Shown here: positions 51,409 through 60,495 of the stretch, piece after piece
How the letters are laid out: every line of letters starts with the position of its first letter
Position numbering within the stretch: the first letter of the stretch is position 1
Made by a program: the position numbers and the translations under genes
DNA from: Microbacterium pygmaeum
Lineage (GTDB): Bacteria > Actinomycetota > Actinomycetes > Actinomycetales > Microbacteriaceae
Reading direction: 5' to 3'
Assembly: GCF_900100885.1 (NCBI RefSeq)
Contig: NZ_LT629692.1
Coordinates: 1,550,001-1,614,000 of the forward strand
DNA: 64,000 nucleotides
The notes under the pieces: model-generated
Seen by the model: only the letters and a program-made list of their open reading frames with translations
What the model was told of the DNA's origin: nothing
Databases searched by the model: none

Positions 51409-52776
51409 ATGAGTGACTACAAAGTCGTGAACCCGGCCACCGGCGAGACGCTCGCCGAGTACCCCCTCGCCACCGATGCCCAGCTCGAACAGGACCTCGC
51501 GACGGCCGACGCCGTCGCGAGCGGATGGGCGCGGACCTCCACCCCTGCCGAGCGCGGCGCGCTGCTGCGCCGTGCCGCCGAGCTGCATCGGGAGCGTCGC
51601 GACGACCTCGCCGCGACGATCGTGCGCGAGATGGGCAAGCCGCTGGCCGCCGCGCTCGGGGAGGTCGACTTCGCCGCAGACATCACCGAGTTCTATGCCG
51701 ACAACGCCGAGAAGATCATGGCGGACCAGCCCATCGACATCCTGGGGGAGGGCACGGCGGTGATCCGGCGCTCGCCCCTCGGGACGCTGCTGGGCATCAT
51801 GCCGTGGAACTTCCCGTACTACCAGGTCGCCCGCTTCGCGGCGCCGAACCTTCTGATCGGCAACCCGATCCTGCTCAAGCACGCGCCGCAGTGCCCCGAG
51901 TCCTCCGCGGCCATCGAGGACATCTACCGCGACGCAGGCTTCCCCGACGGCGCGTATACGAACCTGTACATCACCAACGACCAGTCGGCCGAGGTGATCG
52001 CCGACCCGCGGGTGCACGGGGTCTCGGTGACCGGGTCCGAGCGGGCAGGATCCGCCGTCGCCGAGACGGCCGGCCGCAACCTGAAGAAGGTGGTCCTCGA
52101 ACTCGGCGGCTCGGATCCCTTCATCCTGCTGTCCACGGACGACCTCGACGGTGCGGTGCAGGCCGCCGCCGACGCGCGCCTGGACAACACCGGGCAGTCC
52201 TGCAACGCCGCGAAGCGCTTCATCGTCGCGGACGAGCTGTACGAGCCGTTCGTCGAGAAGTTCACCGCGGCGCTGACCGGCGCGACGCTGGGCGATCCGT
52301 TCGCCGAGGGCACCGACCTCGGACCCCTGTCCTCCCTGGTGGCCGCCGAGCGCCTGCAGGAGCAGGTCGAGCGCGCCGTGAGCCAGGGCGCGACGCTCGT
52401 GGCCGGCGGCGGGCGCGACGGCGCGTTCTACGAGGCGACCGTCCTGACCGATGTGACGCCCGAGATGGACGCCTATCGCGAGGAGTTCTTCGGTCCCGTC
52501 GGCGTCGTCTACCGTGCGGCCGACGAGGAGGAGGCCGTCCGGATCGCCAATGACACGCCCTTCGGGCTCGGGTCCTATGTCTTCACCACCGACGAAGCAC
52601 AGGCGCAACGCGTGGCCGACCGGATCGAGGCCGGCATGGTCTACGTCAACCTGGTCCTCGCCGACAGCCCCGAGCTCCCCTTCGGCGGCGTGAAGCGCAG
52701 CGGCACCGGACGTGAGATGGGCCTGCTGGCGGCGGACGAGTTCGTGAACAAGAAGCTGGTGCGCGTCGGGCCGTGA
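51409..52776 (+). CDS. gabD: NAD(P)-dependent succinate-semialdehyde dehydrogenase
   Basis: The 455-residue short-form ALDH has Asn134 in P-W-N-F-P, Glu231 in L-E-L-G-G and catalytic Cys265 in G-Q-S-C-N. It is of the type annotated as SSADH (Sad/GabD-like). It completes the route putrescine, 4-aminobutanal, GABA, succinate semialdehyde, succinate, and may also act on 4-aminobutanal. The ATG at 51409 is preceded by a weak GGAACACC. It is the last gene before tRNA-Trp. Confidence 0.9.
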   Translation: MSDYKVVNPATGETLAEYPLATDAQLEQDLATADAVASGWARTSTPAERGALLRRAAELHRERRDDLAATIVREMGKPLAAALGEVDFAADITEFYADNAEKIMADQPIDILGEGTAVIRRSPLGTLLGIMPWNFPYYQVARFAAPNLLIGNPILLKHAPQCPESSAAIEDIYRDAGFPDGAYTNLYITNDQSAEVIADPRVHGVSVTGSERAGSAVAETAGRNLKKVVLELGGSDPFILLSTDDLDGAVQAAADARLDNTGQSCNAAKRFIVADELYEPFVEKFTAALTGATLGDPFAEGTDLGPLSSLVAAERLQEQVERAVSQGATLVAGGGRDGAFYEATVLTDVTPEMDAYREEFFGPVGVVYRAADEEEAVRIANDTPFGLGSYVFTTDEAQAQRVADRIEAGMVYVNLVLADSPELPFGGVKRSGTGREMGLLAADEFVNKKLVRVGP

Positions 52777-52929
52777 GCGGGGTCGCGGGTTCGCCTCTCC
52801 CAGACCCATGCCGTACACTTGCAGGTGCAGTTGAAGTCTGCATTCTTTCGCCGTGCCCGGTGTTCGGGACGAGCTTCCCTCCTCAGGTTGCGGCAGAAGA
52901 CTGTGGGCATCCCGAGGCCACAGGTCTCT

Positions 52930-53002
<73 letters not shown>

Positions 53003-53038
53003 CGCGTCAGCAGAAGCTGACACACGGAAGGTAATCAG

Positions 53039-53314
53039 GTGACATCGATGGTTCAGGACGAGCCGAACGGCGGCGAGATCGTCGCGTCCGGCGGCGCGCC
53101 GCGCGAGAGGAAGCCCAACGTCTTCGCTCGCATCGCGACGTTCATCCGGCAGGTGTTCGCAGAACTGCGCAAGGTGGTCACGCCCACCCGCCAGGAACTG
53201 CTGAAGTACACCGGAGTCGTCCTCGGCTTCGTCGTCGTCATGATGGCGCTGGTGTACGGATTGGACCTGCTGTTCGTCTGGGTCACCACCGTCGTGTTCG
53301 GCATTCCGGCCTGA
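53039..53314 (+). CDS. secE: Preprotein translocase subunit SecE
   Basis: The 91-residue protein has a hydrophilic N-terminus, the SecE signature F-A-E-L-R-K-V-V-T-P-T-R-Q-E and a single C-terminal membrane helix (about 56-82). It is the essential clamp of the SecYEG translocon. GTG at 53039 was chosen because GGAAGG lies 7 nt upstream; the ATG three codons later is more distant from it. nusG follows. Confidence 0.95.
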   Translation: MTSMVQDEPNGGEIVASGGAPRERKPNVFARIATFIRQVFAELRKVVTPTRQELLKYTGVVLGFVVVMMALVYGLDLLFVWVTTVVFGIPA

Positions 53315-53378
53315 CCGACCTGAGTCGCACGCGGATGCCCGCTCTCGGGCAGCCACGAAAACGGAAGAGAAGTTTCAC

Positions 53379-54518
53379 GTGTCCGAAAGATATACAGACG
53401 ACGCCGACTGGGCGACCGCTGCCGAGCAGTCCTCGGAGGACGACGAGGCCCAGGAGGGCAACATCCTCGCCGCCGAGGAGCACTCGGTCGAAGCGGCCGA
53501 GCACCTCGCTATCCACATCGTGGACGAGGACGGCGACGAGGATGACGCAGACCTGGACGACATCGACATCGACGACCCGGAAGCAGACGCGATCGTGAAC
53601 GACGCACTCAACATCGACGAGACCGCTGAGGCGGAAGCCGCCGCCGAGGTCCTGACCGACTCGCTCGCGGAAGAAGAGGCCGACTACGTCGCCGAGCACG
53701 CCGGCGACGTGACTCCGTACGACGGGCCGGACGTCAACGGCGACGAGGACGCGCCCGTCCTGGACGAGGACTTCGTCGAGGAGGTGGATGCCGCAGCCGC
53801 CGTCGTGGACGACGTCGAGGCATCCGTTGCCCCGGCCGACGCGGCAGAGGCGCCGGTCGACCTCGATGCCGCCGACGAGGAATCCGACGAGGACGAGGAC
53901 CCGTACGAGGCCTTCCGCGACGAACTGCGCTCGCTGCCGGGCAAGTGGTACGTCCTGCACTCCTACGCCGGCTTCGAGCGCAAGGTGAAGGCCAACATCG
54001 AGCAGCGAAAGTCGACGCTCGAGGTCGAGGACGACATCTTCCAGATCGAGGTCCCCATGGAGGACGTCGTGGAGATCAAGAACGGCCAGCGCAAGATGGT
54101 CACGCGCGTCCGGATCCCCGGCTACGTGCTCGTGCGCATGGACCTCAACGAAGACACGTGGTCCGTCGTGCGGCACACCCCCGGCGTCACCGGCTTCGTG
54201 GGCAACGCGCACAACCCGACGCCGCTGCGCTTCGAAGAGGCCTTCAACATGCTGAAGTCGCTCGTGGAGATCAAGGAAGTCACCCCCGCAAAGGGCGCCG
54301 CGGCCACCAAGGGCGGTCAGGCCGTCACGCGCAGCATCCCCGCCGAGGTCGACTTCGAGGTCGGCGAGACCATCACGATCAAGGAAGGCTCGTTCGCGGG
54401 GCTTCCCGGCACGATCAGCGAGATCAAGCCGGAGAGCGGCAAGCTCACGGTCCTCGTCTCGCTCTTCGAGCGCGAGACCCCGGTCGAGCTGTCGTTCGAC
54501 CAGGTCACGAAGCTCTAG
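53379..54518 (+). CDS. nusG: Transcription termination/antitermination protein NusG with long acidic N-terminus
   Basis: The 379-residue protein has a NGN domain from about residue 189 (K-W-Y-V-L-H-S-Y-A-G-F-E) and a C-terminal KOW domain (G-S-F-A-G-L-P-G-T-I). NusG binds RNA polymerase and links it to Rho or the ribosome. The first about 188 residues form an Asp/Glu/Ala-rich disordered extension, far longer than in E. coli (181 residues in total). The GTG start at 53379 is weakly preceded by a GGAAGAG stretch. It ends before a strong terminator. Confidence 0.95.
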   Translation: MSERYTDDADWATAAEQSSEDDEAQEGNILAAEEHSVEAAEHLAIHIVDEDGDEDDADLDDIDIDDPEADAIVNDALNIDETAEAEAAAEVLTDSLAEEEADYVAEHAGDVTPYDGPDVNGDEDAPVLDEDFVEEVDAAAAVVDDVEASVAPADAAEAPVDLDAADEESDEDEDPYEAFRDELRSLPGKWYVLHSYAGFERKVKANIEQRKSTLEVEDDIFQIEVPMEDVVEIKNGQRKMVTRVRIPGYVLVRMDLNEDTWSVVRHTPGVTGFVGNAHNPTPLRFEEAFNMLKSLVEIKEVTPAKGAAATKGGQAVTRSIPAEVDFEVGETITIKEGSFAGLPGTISEIKPESGKLTVLVSLFERETPVELSFDQVTKL

Positions 54519-54528
54519 CCACGCACGC

Positions 54529-54564
54529 GAAAATGCCCGCCGGATCCATCCGGCGGGCATTTTC
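54529..54564. terminator. Bidirectional terminator after nusG
   Basis: A perfect 17-bp stem starts at GAAAATGCCC (54529-54545 with 54548-54564) around a CC loop. The 3' arm ends in CATTTTC on both strands, giving a T-run for nusG and for the convergent TetR gene. Confidence 0.9.
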
Positions 54565-54587
54565 CGGTTCCTGAGCCGGTCGCAGGG

Positions 54588-55202
54588 TCAGACCGAGGCG
54601 GCCAGCAGGTTGCGGGTGCGCACGCTGATCTGGTCCAACGCGGTCAGATCGCCGCGCAGATACGTGATCAGGCAGTTCAGGAAGAGCCCGTCGAAGAGGG
54701 CGTACGCCGTGGCGCGGTCGATGTTCGCGGGCCTTCCGCGCAGTACGGCGTGGCGCTGGACGACCGCCCACACCATGTCGGTGAGCAGCTCGTCGATCGC
54801 GACGATGGTGTCGCGGAACCCGTCCTCGAACAGCGCCTGGTTGCGCAGGTCGTACCAGAGGCGGTGCATGTCGGACTCGTCCCGCAGCGTCGCGGAGATC
54901 TCGACCCCGAAGCGCTCGGCCAGCTCCTCGGCGGTGGCGGCGGTCTCCACGATCGGGTCGTACCGCCGTGCGCACTCGGACTTGTACTGCCAGATCGCCT
55001 GCGCGATCAGGTCATCTTTGCCGTCGAAGTAGTAATGCAGGATGCCGGTGGACAGCTCGGTTCGGGCGGCGACATCACGAAGGCCGGTATGGGCGAACCC
55101 GTGTTCTGCGATCGCCGCCAGCGCGGAGTCGGCGAGCTCCCTCCGGCGCGCGGCGAACTTGTTCGTTCCGGCGCGGTCGGCTCGTTCCGCGATGGTGCTC
55201 AT
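54588..55202 (-). CDS. TetR-family regulator
   Basis: The 204-residue protein has an N-terminal TetR helix-turn-helix (about 17-64: A-A-R-T-E-L-S-T-G-I-L-H-Y-Y-F-D-G-K) and an all-helical ligand domain. It resembles BetI/AcrR-like repressors with a C-terminal TetR_C_6-like part. It is divergent from an SDR/DUF5938/ligase operon, which it likely controls. ATG 55202 is selected because the frame upstream is Arg/Ser-rich and lacks HTH similarity. Confidence 0.88.
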   Translation of the reverse strand: MSTIAERADRAGTNKFAARRRELADSALAAIAEHGFAHTGLRDVAARTELSTGILHYYFDGKDDLIAQAIWQYKSECARRYDPIVETAATAEELAERFGVEISATLRDESDMHRLWYDLRNQALFEDGFRDTIVAIDELLTDMVWAVVQRHAVLRGRPANIDRATAYALFDGLFLNCLITYLRGDLTALDQISVRTRNLLAASV

Positions 55203-55270
55203 GCCCCCTCCTTCCGACGTTTTCGTCGATGATACGCGTCGGACGGGCCTACGCCCAGGCACCGAACGAG

Positions 55271-55316
55271 AAAATTGGACAGGTGTCCGACTTTCCCTTG
55301 TCAGTCGTCCAGTTTT
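55271..55316. promoter_or_regulatory. Candidate TetR operator
   Basis: AAAATTGGAC (55271-55280) and GTCCAGTTTT (55307-55316) are inverted copies with one difference. Between them GGACA-GG-TGTCC (55277-55288) is a small palindrome. Both lie in the divergent tetR/SDR promoter. Confidence 0.45.
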
Positions 55317-55366
55317 CTGATGTGCTGAGCGCACCACTTTCAACGAGGAAAGAAACGGAGCAAGTC

Positions 55367-56164
55367 ATGACTGCAGTTCTGACGGGGGCCCGAGTGCTCG
55401 TCACCGGGGGAGCGAAGGGCCTGGGGCTGGCCACGGCCCGGGCTGTCCTTGCGGGCGGCGGTGCCGTCGCCATCGCCGACATCGATGAGGCGGCCGGCGC
55501 GGAGGCGGTGGCATCCCTCTCGCAGGAAGGAACGGCCGTCTTCGTCGCGCTGGATGTCACCGACGACGCGTCGTGGGAGCGTGCGATCGGAGAGGCCGTC
55601 GAGGCGATGGGTGGCCTGACCGGCGTCGTCAACAACGCCGGCATCGAGATCTCGCACCTGTTCGTCGATCTCGACCCCGACGCGGTGCGGAAGATCCTGG
55701 AGGTCAACGTGCTCGGTACGGCGCTGGGCATCAAGCACGCGTTCCGGGCGATGCGCCCAGAGGGCGCGGCCGGCGGGGGTGGCGCGATCGTCAACATCGC
55801 CTCCGTGGCTGCGACGATCGCCTTCCCGGGGATCGCCGCCTACTCGGCGTCGAAGTCCGCCGTCGACCGTCTCACGAAGGTCGCCGCGGCCGAATCCGGT
55901 CGCCTCAGCTATGGGGTCCGCGTCAACACGGTCTGCCCTGGGCTCGTGCCCAACGCCATGGGCGCCCAGTTGGCCGTGGACATGGAGCGCCTCGGCCTGT
56001 TCCCCTCGGTCGATGAGGCCGTCGGCGCGGTCGTCTCGCTCACGCCCTCGGGGCGACTGGCCACCGAGGACGACATCGCGAACGGCGTCACCTTCCTGCT
56101 GTCGGAGGATGCCGCATTCATCAACGGGGTGACGCTGTCCATCGACGGCGCCATGGGAATGTGA
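55367..56164 (+). CDS. Short-chain dehydrogenase/reductase
   Basis: The 265-residue classical SDR has T-G-G-A-K-G-L-G at 13-20, N-N-A-G at 89-92, Ser146 and Y159-S-A-S-K163. The C-terminus I-N-G-V-T-L-S-I-D-G-A is typical. It is the first gene of a TetR-governed operon with a DUF5938 protein (10 nt downstream) and an AMP-binding ligase. A hydroxy-/keto-acid or alicyclic alcohol may be the substrate. ATG 55367 has ACGGAG upstream. Confidence 0.9.
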   Translation: MTAVLTGARVLVTGGAKGLGLATARAVLAGGGAVAIADIDEAAGAEAVASLSQEGTAVFVALDVTDDASWERAIGEAVEAMGGLTGVVNNAGIEISHLFVDLDPDAVRKILEVNVLGTALGIKHAFRAMRPEGAAGGGGAIVNIASVAATIAFPGIAAYSASKSAVDRLTKVAAAESGRLSYGVRVNTVCPGLVPNAMGAQLAVDMERLGLFPSVDEAVGAVVSLTPSGRLATEDDIANGVTFLLSEDAAFINGVTLSIDGAMGM

Positions 56165-56174
56165 GGAACGGATC

Positions 56175-57293
56175 GTGAGCACAGACAAGCCGGTCGTCGT
56201 CTACGGCGTGAGTGGATACACCGGACGCCTGATCTGCGAATACCTCCGCGAACTCGGCGTGCCGTTCGTCGCCGCCGGCCGGGACGCGGACCGCGTGCGC
56301 GCGGTCGTGGACAAGATCCCCGGCATCGAGACGGCGGACTACGAGGTGATCGGTGTCGACAATGACGCGGATGCCCTGGCTGCCGCCTTCGAGGGCGCGC
56401 AGGTGATCTGCAACACGGCCGGACCGTTCATCAAGTTCGGCCCCGAAGTGGTGGAGGCGGCGCTGCGGATCGGGGCGCACTACACGGACACCACGGGGGA
56501 GCAGGACTGGGTGCTGCACGCTCGGGACACCTGGGGTGAGCAGTTCGCCGCCGCGGGTCTGCTGCTGGCACCGGGCATCGCCCACATGTACACCGTCAGC
56601 GAGATCGCGGCCAACATCGCGCTCGAACCCGGCGGCTACGACACCCTGGACATCCTCGTCCTGTGGAAGGGCCTGCCCACCTACGCCTCGACGCAGACGA
56701 TCTTCACGATCCTGAAGGCGAACTGGTACTACCTCGAGCAGAACCAGCTCATCGAATGGGACCACACGTCGGCCTTCGACGTCACCGTCCCCGGATACCA
56801 CGAGCAGGCGATCGCCGTGCCGTGGGGCGGGATGTCGCATCCGATCTGGTTCCAGAACGACCCCCGCGTCGCGAACGTCCGCGCGATCGGCGGTGTGCTC
56901 AACCGTGCCGTGATGGAGGGTGTCGGCCAGACTGTGCAGATGTTCGAGGAGCAGCTGCGTCCGCTCGAGCCGGCGGCACAGGAGAAGGCGCTCGGCGACA
57001 TCGCCGCATCGCTGCAGGCCGACATGCCACCGCGGGAGAATCCGCGTCTGAACCGCTCGGTGGACTCGGTCCACGCGTCCGGTCCGCTCGGTCGCTCGCA
57101 CGTCGTGATCCACGGCAACAGCAACTACAAGCAGACCGGCCTGCTGCAGGCCTTCTCGGCGTTCTCGCTGATCCAGCAGGCGCCGCACCGCGTCGGCTTC
57201 GCCTCGGCGTGCCAGGCGTTCGGGCATACCGAGCTGCTCGGTCAGCTGCGCGGCTTCGGACTCGTCTCGGCGCCGGTCATCACCCGCGTCTGA
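56175..57293 (+). CDS. Saccharopine dehydrogenase-like/DUF5938 protein
   Basis: The 372-residue protein starts with a Rossmann fold V-V-Y-G-V-S-G-Y-T-G-R and C-N-T-A-G-P-F, typical of saccharopine-dehydrogenase-like/trans-acting enoyl reductase families. A DUF5938-type C-terminus follows. The substrate is unknown. GTG 56175 lies 10 nt after the SDR stop. It is next to a CoA ligase, which suggests a reduction or oxidation step of an acyl or ketone intermediate. Confidence 0.8.
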   Translation: MSTDKPVVVYGVSGYTGRLICEYLRELGVPFVAAGRDADRVRAVVDKIPGIETADYEVIGVDNDADALAAAFEGAQVICNTAGPFIKFGPEVVEAALRIGAHYTDTTGEQDWVLHARDTWGEQFAAAGLLLAPGIAHMYTVSEIAANIALEPGGYDTLDILVLWKGLPTYASTQTIFTILKANWYYLEQNQLIEWDHTSAFDVTVPGYHEQAIAVPWGGMSHPIWFQNDPRVANVRAIGGVLNRAVMEGVGQTVQMFEEQLRPLEPAAQEKALGDIAASLQADMPPRENPRLNRSVDSVHASGPLGRSHVVIHGNSNYKQTGLLQAFSAFSLIQQAPHRVGFASACQAFGHTELLGQLRGFGLVSAPVITRV

Positions 57294-57354
57294 TCACCTG
57301 TGGGGTGTCGCCCGACCCTCCCCGCGGGCGGCACCCCCTTCCAGCGGAGACCTC

Positions 57355-58818
57355 ATGCACTTCTCGACTCTTCCCGACGAGCGCGCCGAGCGCGCACCCG
57401 CCGCCCCGGCGATCCGCGACGACGGGGTGCAGTTGACCAACGCCGGCCTCCTGCTGCGCGTCCGGCAGGCCGCTCATGCGCTCGAAGGGCGCGGCATCGG
57501 TCCCGGCGATGTGGTCGCCGTCCTGCTGCCGAACCGCGTGGAGCTGATCCTCGTCCTGCTCGCAGCGTGGCGGCTCGGCGCCGTCGTCACGCCGATCAAT
57601 CCGGTGCTCGGCGCGGCGGAGGTGGCGTACCAGGTGGCGGACGCCTCGGCCAGGATCGTCGTCGTCGAAGCCGACCGCGACGACATCGGCGTTCCGATTC
57701 TGACCCTGGACGAGATCCTCGCCGCCGCACCGGGCGAAGCGCCGCCCGCGGTGGTGGCCGCCCCGAGTGATCTGGCGCTGCTGATCTACACCAGCGGGAC
57801 CACGGGCAGCCCGAAGGGCGTCATGCTCACGCACGGCAACATCGACGCGATGACCTCGTCCTTCATCGAATGGTTCGAGCTCGACGAGTCCGACCAAAGC
57901 CTCCTCGTGCTGCCGCTGTTCCACGCGAACGGCATCATCCTGGGCACGCTCTCGCCGCTGCGCGCCGGAGGGCAGGTGACGATCGCCGGCCGCTTCACGA
58001 AGGACCGGTTCTTCGCCGACGTCGAGCGCTTCCGGCCGACGTACTTCTCGGCCGTCCCGGCCATCTACGCGATGCTGAACACCCTTGCCGAGGACGTGCG
58101 TCCCGACACATCCTCGCTGCGGTTCGCCGTATGCGGCGCGGCGCCGATGCCCGCCGAAGCGATCCGCCGCTTCGAGGAGCGGTTCGGCGTCGTGCTCGTC
58201 GAGGGGTACGGGTTGTCCGAGACGACGACGGCATCGACCATCAATCCGCTGCGCGGTGCGCGCAAGCCGGGCACCGTCGGGCTGCCGCTGCCCGGTCAGC
58301 GCGTCGCCGTGGTCGACGAGGCTGGGAACCCGGTGCCGGACGGCGACCGCGGCGAAGTCGTGATCGCCGGACCTGTCATCATGGCCGGGTATCTCGGGCG
58401 ACCGGACGAGACGGCGCGCTCCCTGGTCGACGGGTGGCTGCACACCGGCGACATCGGCCGGTTCGACGAGGACGGCTACCTTCAGATCGTCGACCGGATC
58501 AAGGACATGATCATCCGCGGCGGCGAGAACATCTATCCCAAGGAGATCGAGAACGCGTTCTACTCGCACCCGGACGTCCACGAGGTGGCGGTGGTCGGCG
58601 GACCGCATGAGGTCTTCGGCGAGGTCCCCGTCGCGTTCGTGGTCCTGCGCCCGGGCGCCGAGGTCCCGGCTCACGATTTGTCGCACCACCTCGTCGGCAT
58701 CCTCGCACCGTTCAAGCGGCCGGCCGCCATCCACATCGTCGAGGAGATCCCGAAGAACTCGGTCGGCAAGATCGACAAGTCCGGCCTGCGCGCAGGTCTT
58801 CGAGGCACGCGGGTCTGA
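57355..58818 (+). CDS. AMP-dependent acyl-CoA synthetase/ligase
   Basis: The 487-residue adenylate-forming enzyme has the P-loop Y-T-S-G-T-T-G-S-P-K-G (about 144-154), Y-G-L-S-E-T-T (A5), H-T-G-D-I-G (A7) and the C-terminal catalytic lysine in K-N-S-V-G-K. It activates a carboxylic acid as a CoA thioester. Length and motifs match medium- or long-chain/aryl ligases. It follows the DUF5938 gene and is followed by rplK. Confidence 0.9.
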   Translation: MHFSTLPDERAERAPAAPAIRDDGVQLTNAGLLLRVRQAAHALEGRGIGPGDVVAVLLPNRVELILVLLAAWRLGAVVTPINPVLGAAEVAYQVADASARIVVVEADRDDIGVPILTLDEILAAAPGEAPPAVVAAPSDLALLIYTSGTTGSPKGVMLTHGNIDAMTSSFIEWFELDESDQSLLVLPLFHANGIILGTLSPLRAGGQVTIAGRFTKDRFFADVERFRPTYFSAVPAIYAMLNTLAEDVRPDTSSLRFAVCGAAPMPAEAIRRFEERFGVVLVEGYGLSETTTASTINPLRGARKPGTVGLPLPGQRVAVVDEAGNPVPDGDRGEVVIAGPVIMAGYLGRPDETARSLVDGWLHTGDIGRFDEDGYLQIVDRIKDMIIRGGENIYPKEIENAFYSHPDVHEVAVVGGPHEVFGEVPVAFVVLRPGAEVPAHDLSHHLVGILAPFKRPAAIHIVEEIPKNSVGKIDKSGLRAGLRGTRV

Positions 58819-58957
58819 GGTAGACTTGATTGGTTTGTGTGCGCTTTCGTGCGCGTGCGGACGAACCGCGATCCGGAGATGCCGGGTCCGCGGGAGAGCT
58901 CCACTTCACTCGGGCTACTGAGCCGGTCGAAGTGTCGCTCGATGAGAGGACAAGGAA

Positions 58958-59389
58958 ATGGCACCCAAGAAGAAGGTGACCGGCCTGATCAAGCTCCAGA
59001 TCAAGGCCGGCGCTGCCAACCCGGCGCCGCCGATCGGGCCCGCGCTCGGTCAGCACGGCGTCAACATCATGGAGTTCTGCAAGGCGTACAACGCGGCCAC
59101 CGAGGCGCAGCGCGGCAACGTCATCCCCGTCGAGATCACCGTCTACGAGGACCGCAGCTTCACGTTCATCCTCAAGACGCCGCCGGCGGCTGAGCTGATC
59201 AAGAAGGCCGCGGGCCTGGCCAAGGGCTCGCCGACCCCGCACACGACCAAGGTGGGCAAGCTCACCGCGGCGCAGGTGCGCGAGATCGCCGAGACCAAGC
59301 AGCCCGACCTGAACGCGAACGACATCGAAGCCGCTGCGAAGATCATCGCCGGCACCGCCCGTTCCATGGGCATCACGGTCGAGGGCTGA
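58958..59389 (+). CDS. rplK: 50S ribosomal protein L11
   Basis: The 143-residue L11 starts [12 protein letters not shown] and carries the signature [15 protein letters not shown]. The C-terminal rRNA-binding domain ends with A-R-S-M-G-I-T-V. It binds the GTPase centre of 23S rRNA. It is cotranscribed with rplA, 14 nt away. A TAGACT element at 58821-58826 may be its promoter -10 box, because nusG ends 4.4 kb upstream behind a terminator. Confidence 0.97.
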
Positions 59390-59403
59390 GGGGAACAACG
59401 AAC

Positions 59404-60093
59404 ATGGCTACCAAGTCCAAGGCATATCAGGCTGCCGCTGCGAAGATCGCGGCTGACACGTTCTACACCCCGACCGAGGCTGTCTCGCTCGCGAAGGAGA
59501 CCGGTTCGGCGAAGTTCGACTCGACCGTCGAGGTCGCGCTGAAGCTCGCCGTCGACCCCCGCAAGGCCGACCAGATGGTGCGCGGCACCGTCATCCTGCC
59601 CCACGGCACCGGCAAGACCGCCCGCGTCATCGTGTTCGCGACCGGTCCGGCCGCCGAGGCCGCACTGGCCGCGGGTGCTGATGAGGTCGGTGGCGCCGAG
59701 CTCATCGAGAAGGTCGCCGGCGGCTACACGTCGTTCGACGCCGCCGTCTCGACCCCGGAGCTCATGGGCCAGGTCGGTCGTCTCGGAAAGGTGCTGGGCC
59801 CCCGTGGTCTGATGCCGAACCCGAAGACCGGCACCGTGACCCCCAACCCGGCCAAGGCCGTCGAGGAGATCAAGGGCGGAAAGATCGAGTTCCGCGTGGA
59901 CAAGCACGCCAACGTCCACTTCGTGGTCGGCAAGGCGTCGTTCTCGGCCGAGCAGCTCGACGAGAACATCAAGGCGGCCCTCGAAGAGGTCATCCGTCTG
60001 AAGCCGTCCAGCTCCAAGGGCCGCTACATCCAGAAGGGTGCGGTGTCGACGACGTTCGGCCCCGGCATCCCGCTGGATGTCAACGCGCTCTGA
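59404..60093 (+). CDS. rplA: 50S ribosomal protein L1
   Basis: The 229-residue L1 shows the typical V-D-P-R-K-A-D-Q-M-V-R-G and L-G-P-R-G-L-M-P-N-P-K-T-G-T-V-T. It forms the L1 stalk and, in many bacteria, represses its own mRNA by binding the leader. The gene is followed by a hairpin terminator. Confidence 0.97.
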   Translation: MATKSKAYQAAAAKIAADTFYTPTEAVSLAKETGSAKFDSTVEVALKLAVDPRKADQMVRGTVILPHGTGKTARVIVFATGPAAEAALAAGADEVGGAELIEKVAGGYTSFDAAVSTPELMGQVGRLGKVLGPRGLMPNPKTGTVTPNPAKAVEEIKGGKIEFRVDKHANVHFVVGKASFSAEQLDENIKAALEEVIRLKPSSSKGRYIQKGAVSTTFGPGIPLDVNAL

Positions 60094-60106
60094 TCCTCGG
60101 ATCATC

Positions 60107-60140
60107 CGAAGGGGTTCCGCCTGCGGGCGGGACCCCTTCG
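60107..60140 (+). terminator. Terminator after rplA
   Basis: Arms of 15 nt (60107-60121 and 60126-60140) pair with one G-U around TGCG, followed by TCGTCTCTCC. Confidence 0.8.
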
Positions 60141-60160
60141 TCGTCTCTCCCCATATGTGA

Positions 60161-60436
60161 TCAGGCGGTTCCGCGCACCTCGAAACCGGTGGCGCCGGTG
60201 GGCGCGGCATCCGTCACCGTCGCCGCATCCACGCGGGAGCCCGGCGGGCCCTCGGCCATCCAGGCCAGGACCTCGTCGATCTGCCCCGGTGTGCCCTCGA
60301 TCTCGGCCTCGACGGTTCCGTCACCGCGATTGCGCACCCATCCGGCGACCCCGGTATCGATTGCGATCATCCGCATCGTATAGCGGTAGCCGACCCCCTG
60401 GACACCGCCGCTGACGATCACCCGCACGCGCTTCAT
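60161..60436 (-). CDS. acyP: Acylphosphatase
   Basis: The 91-residue enzyme hydrolyses acyl phosphates. It contains G-G-V-Q-G-V-G-Y-R (catalytic Arg) and G-W-V-R-N-R-G-D-G-T-V-E (catalytic Asn), in the expected order and distance. ATG 60436. Confidence 0.93.
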   Translation of the reverse strand: MKRVRVIVSGGVQGVGYRYTMRMIAIDTGVAGWVRNRGDGTVEAEIEGTPGQIDEVLAWMAEGPPGSRVDAATVTDAAPTGATGFEVRGTA

Positions 60437-60482
60437 GACACCATCGTGCCCGAGGGCAGGTGCGACGGCGAGCGGGCGATGC

Positions 60483-60488
60483 CAGAAT
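60483..60488 (+). promoter_or_regulatory. -10 box 7 nt before an ATG (leaderless candidate)
   Basis: CAGAAT ends 7 nt before the ATG at 60496. Confidence 0.35.
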
Positions 60489-60495
60489 CGGCCGC

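Noticed and set aside
58819..58957. A riboswitch or L1-binding leader before rplK
   Set aside because: The 139-nt leader has short GC stems but I could not match a known fold. Covariation would be needed.
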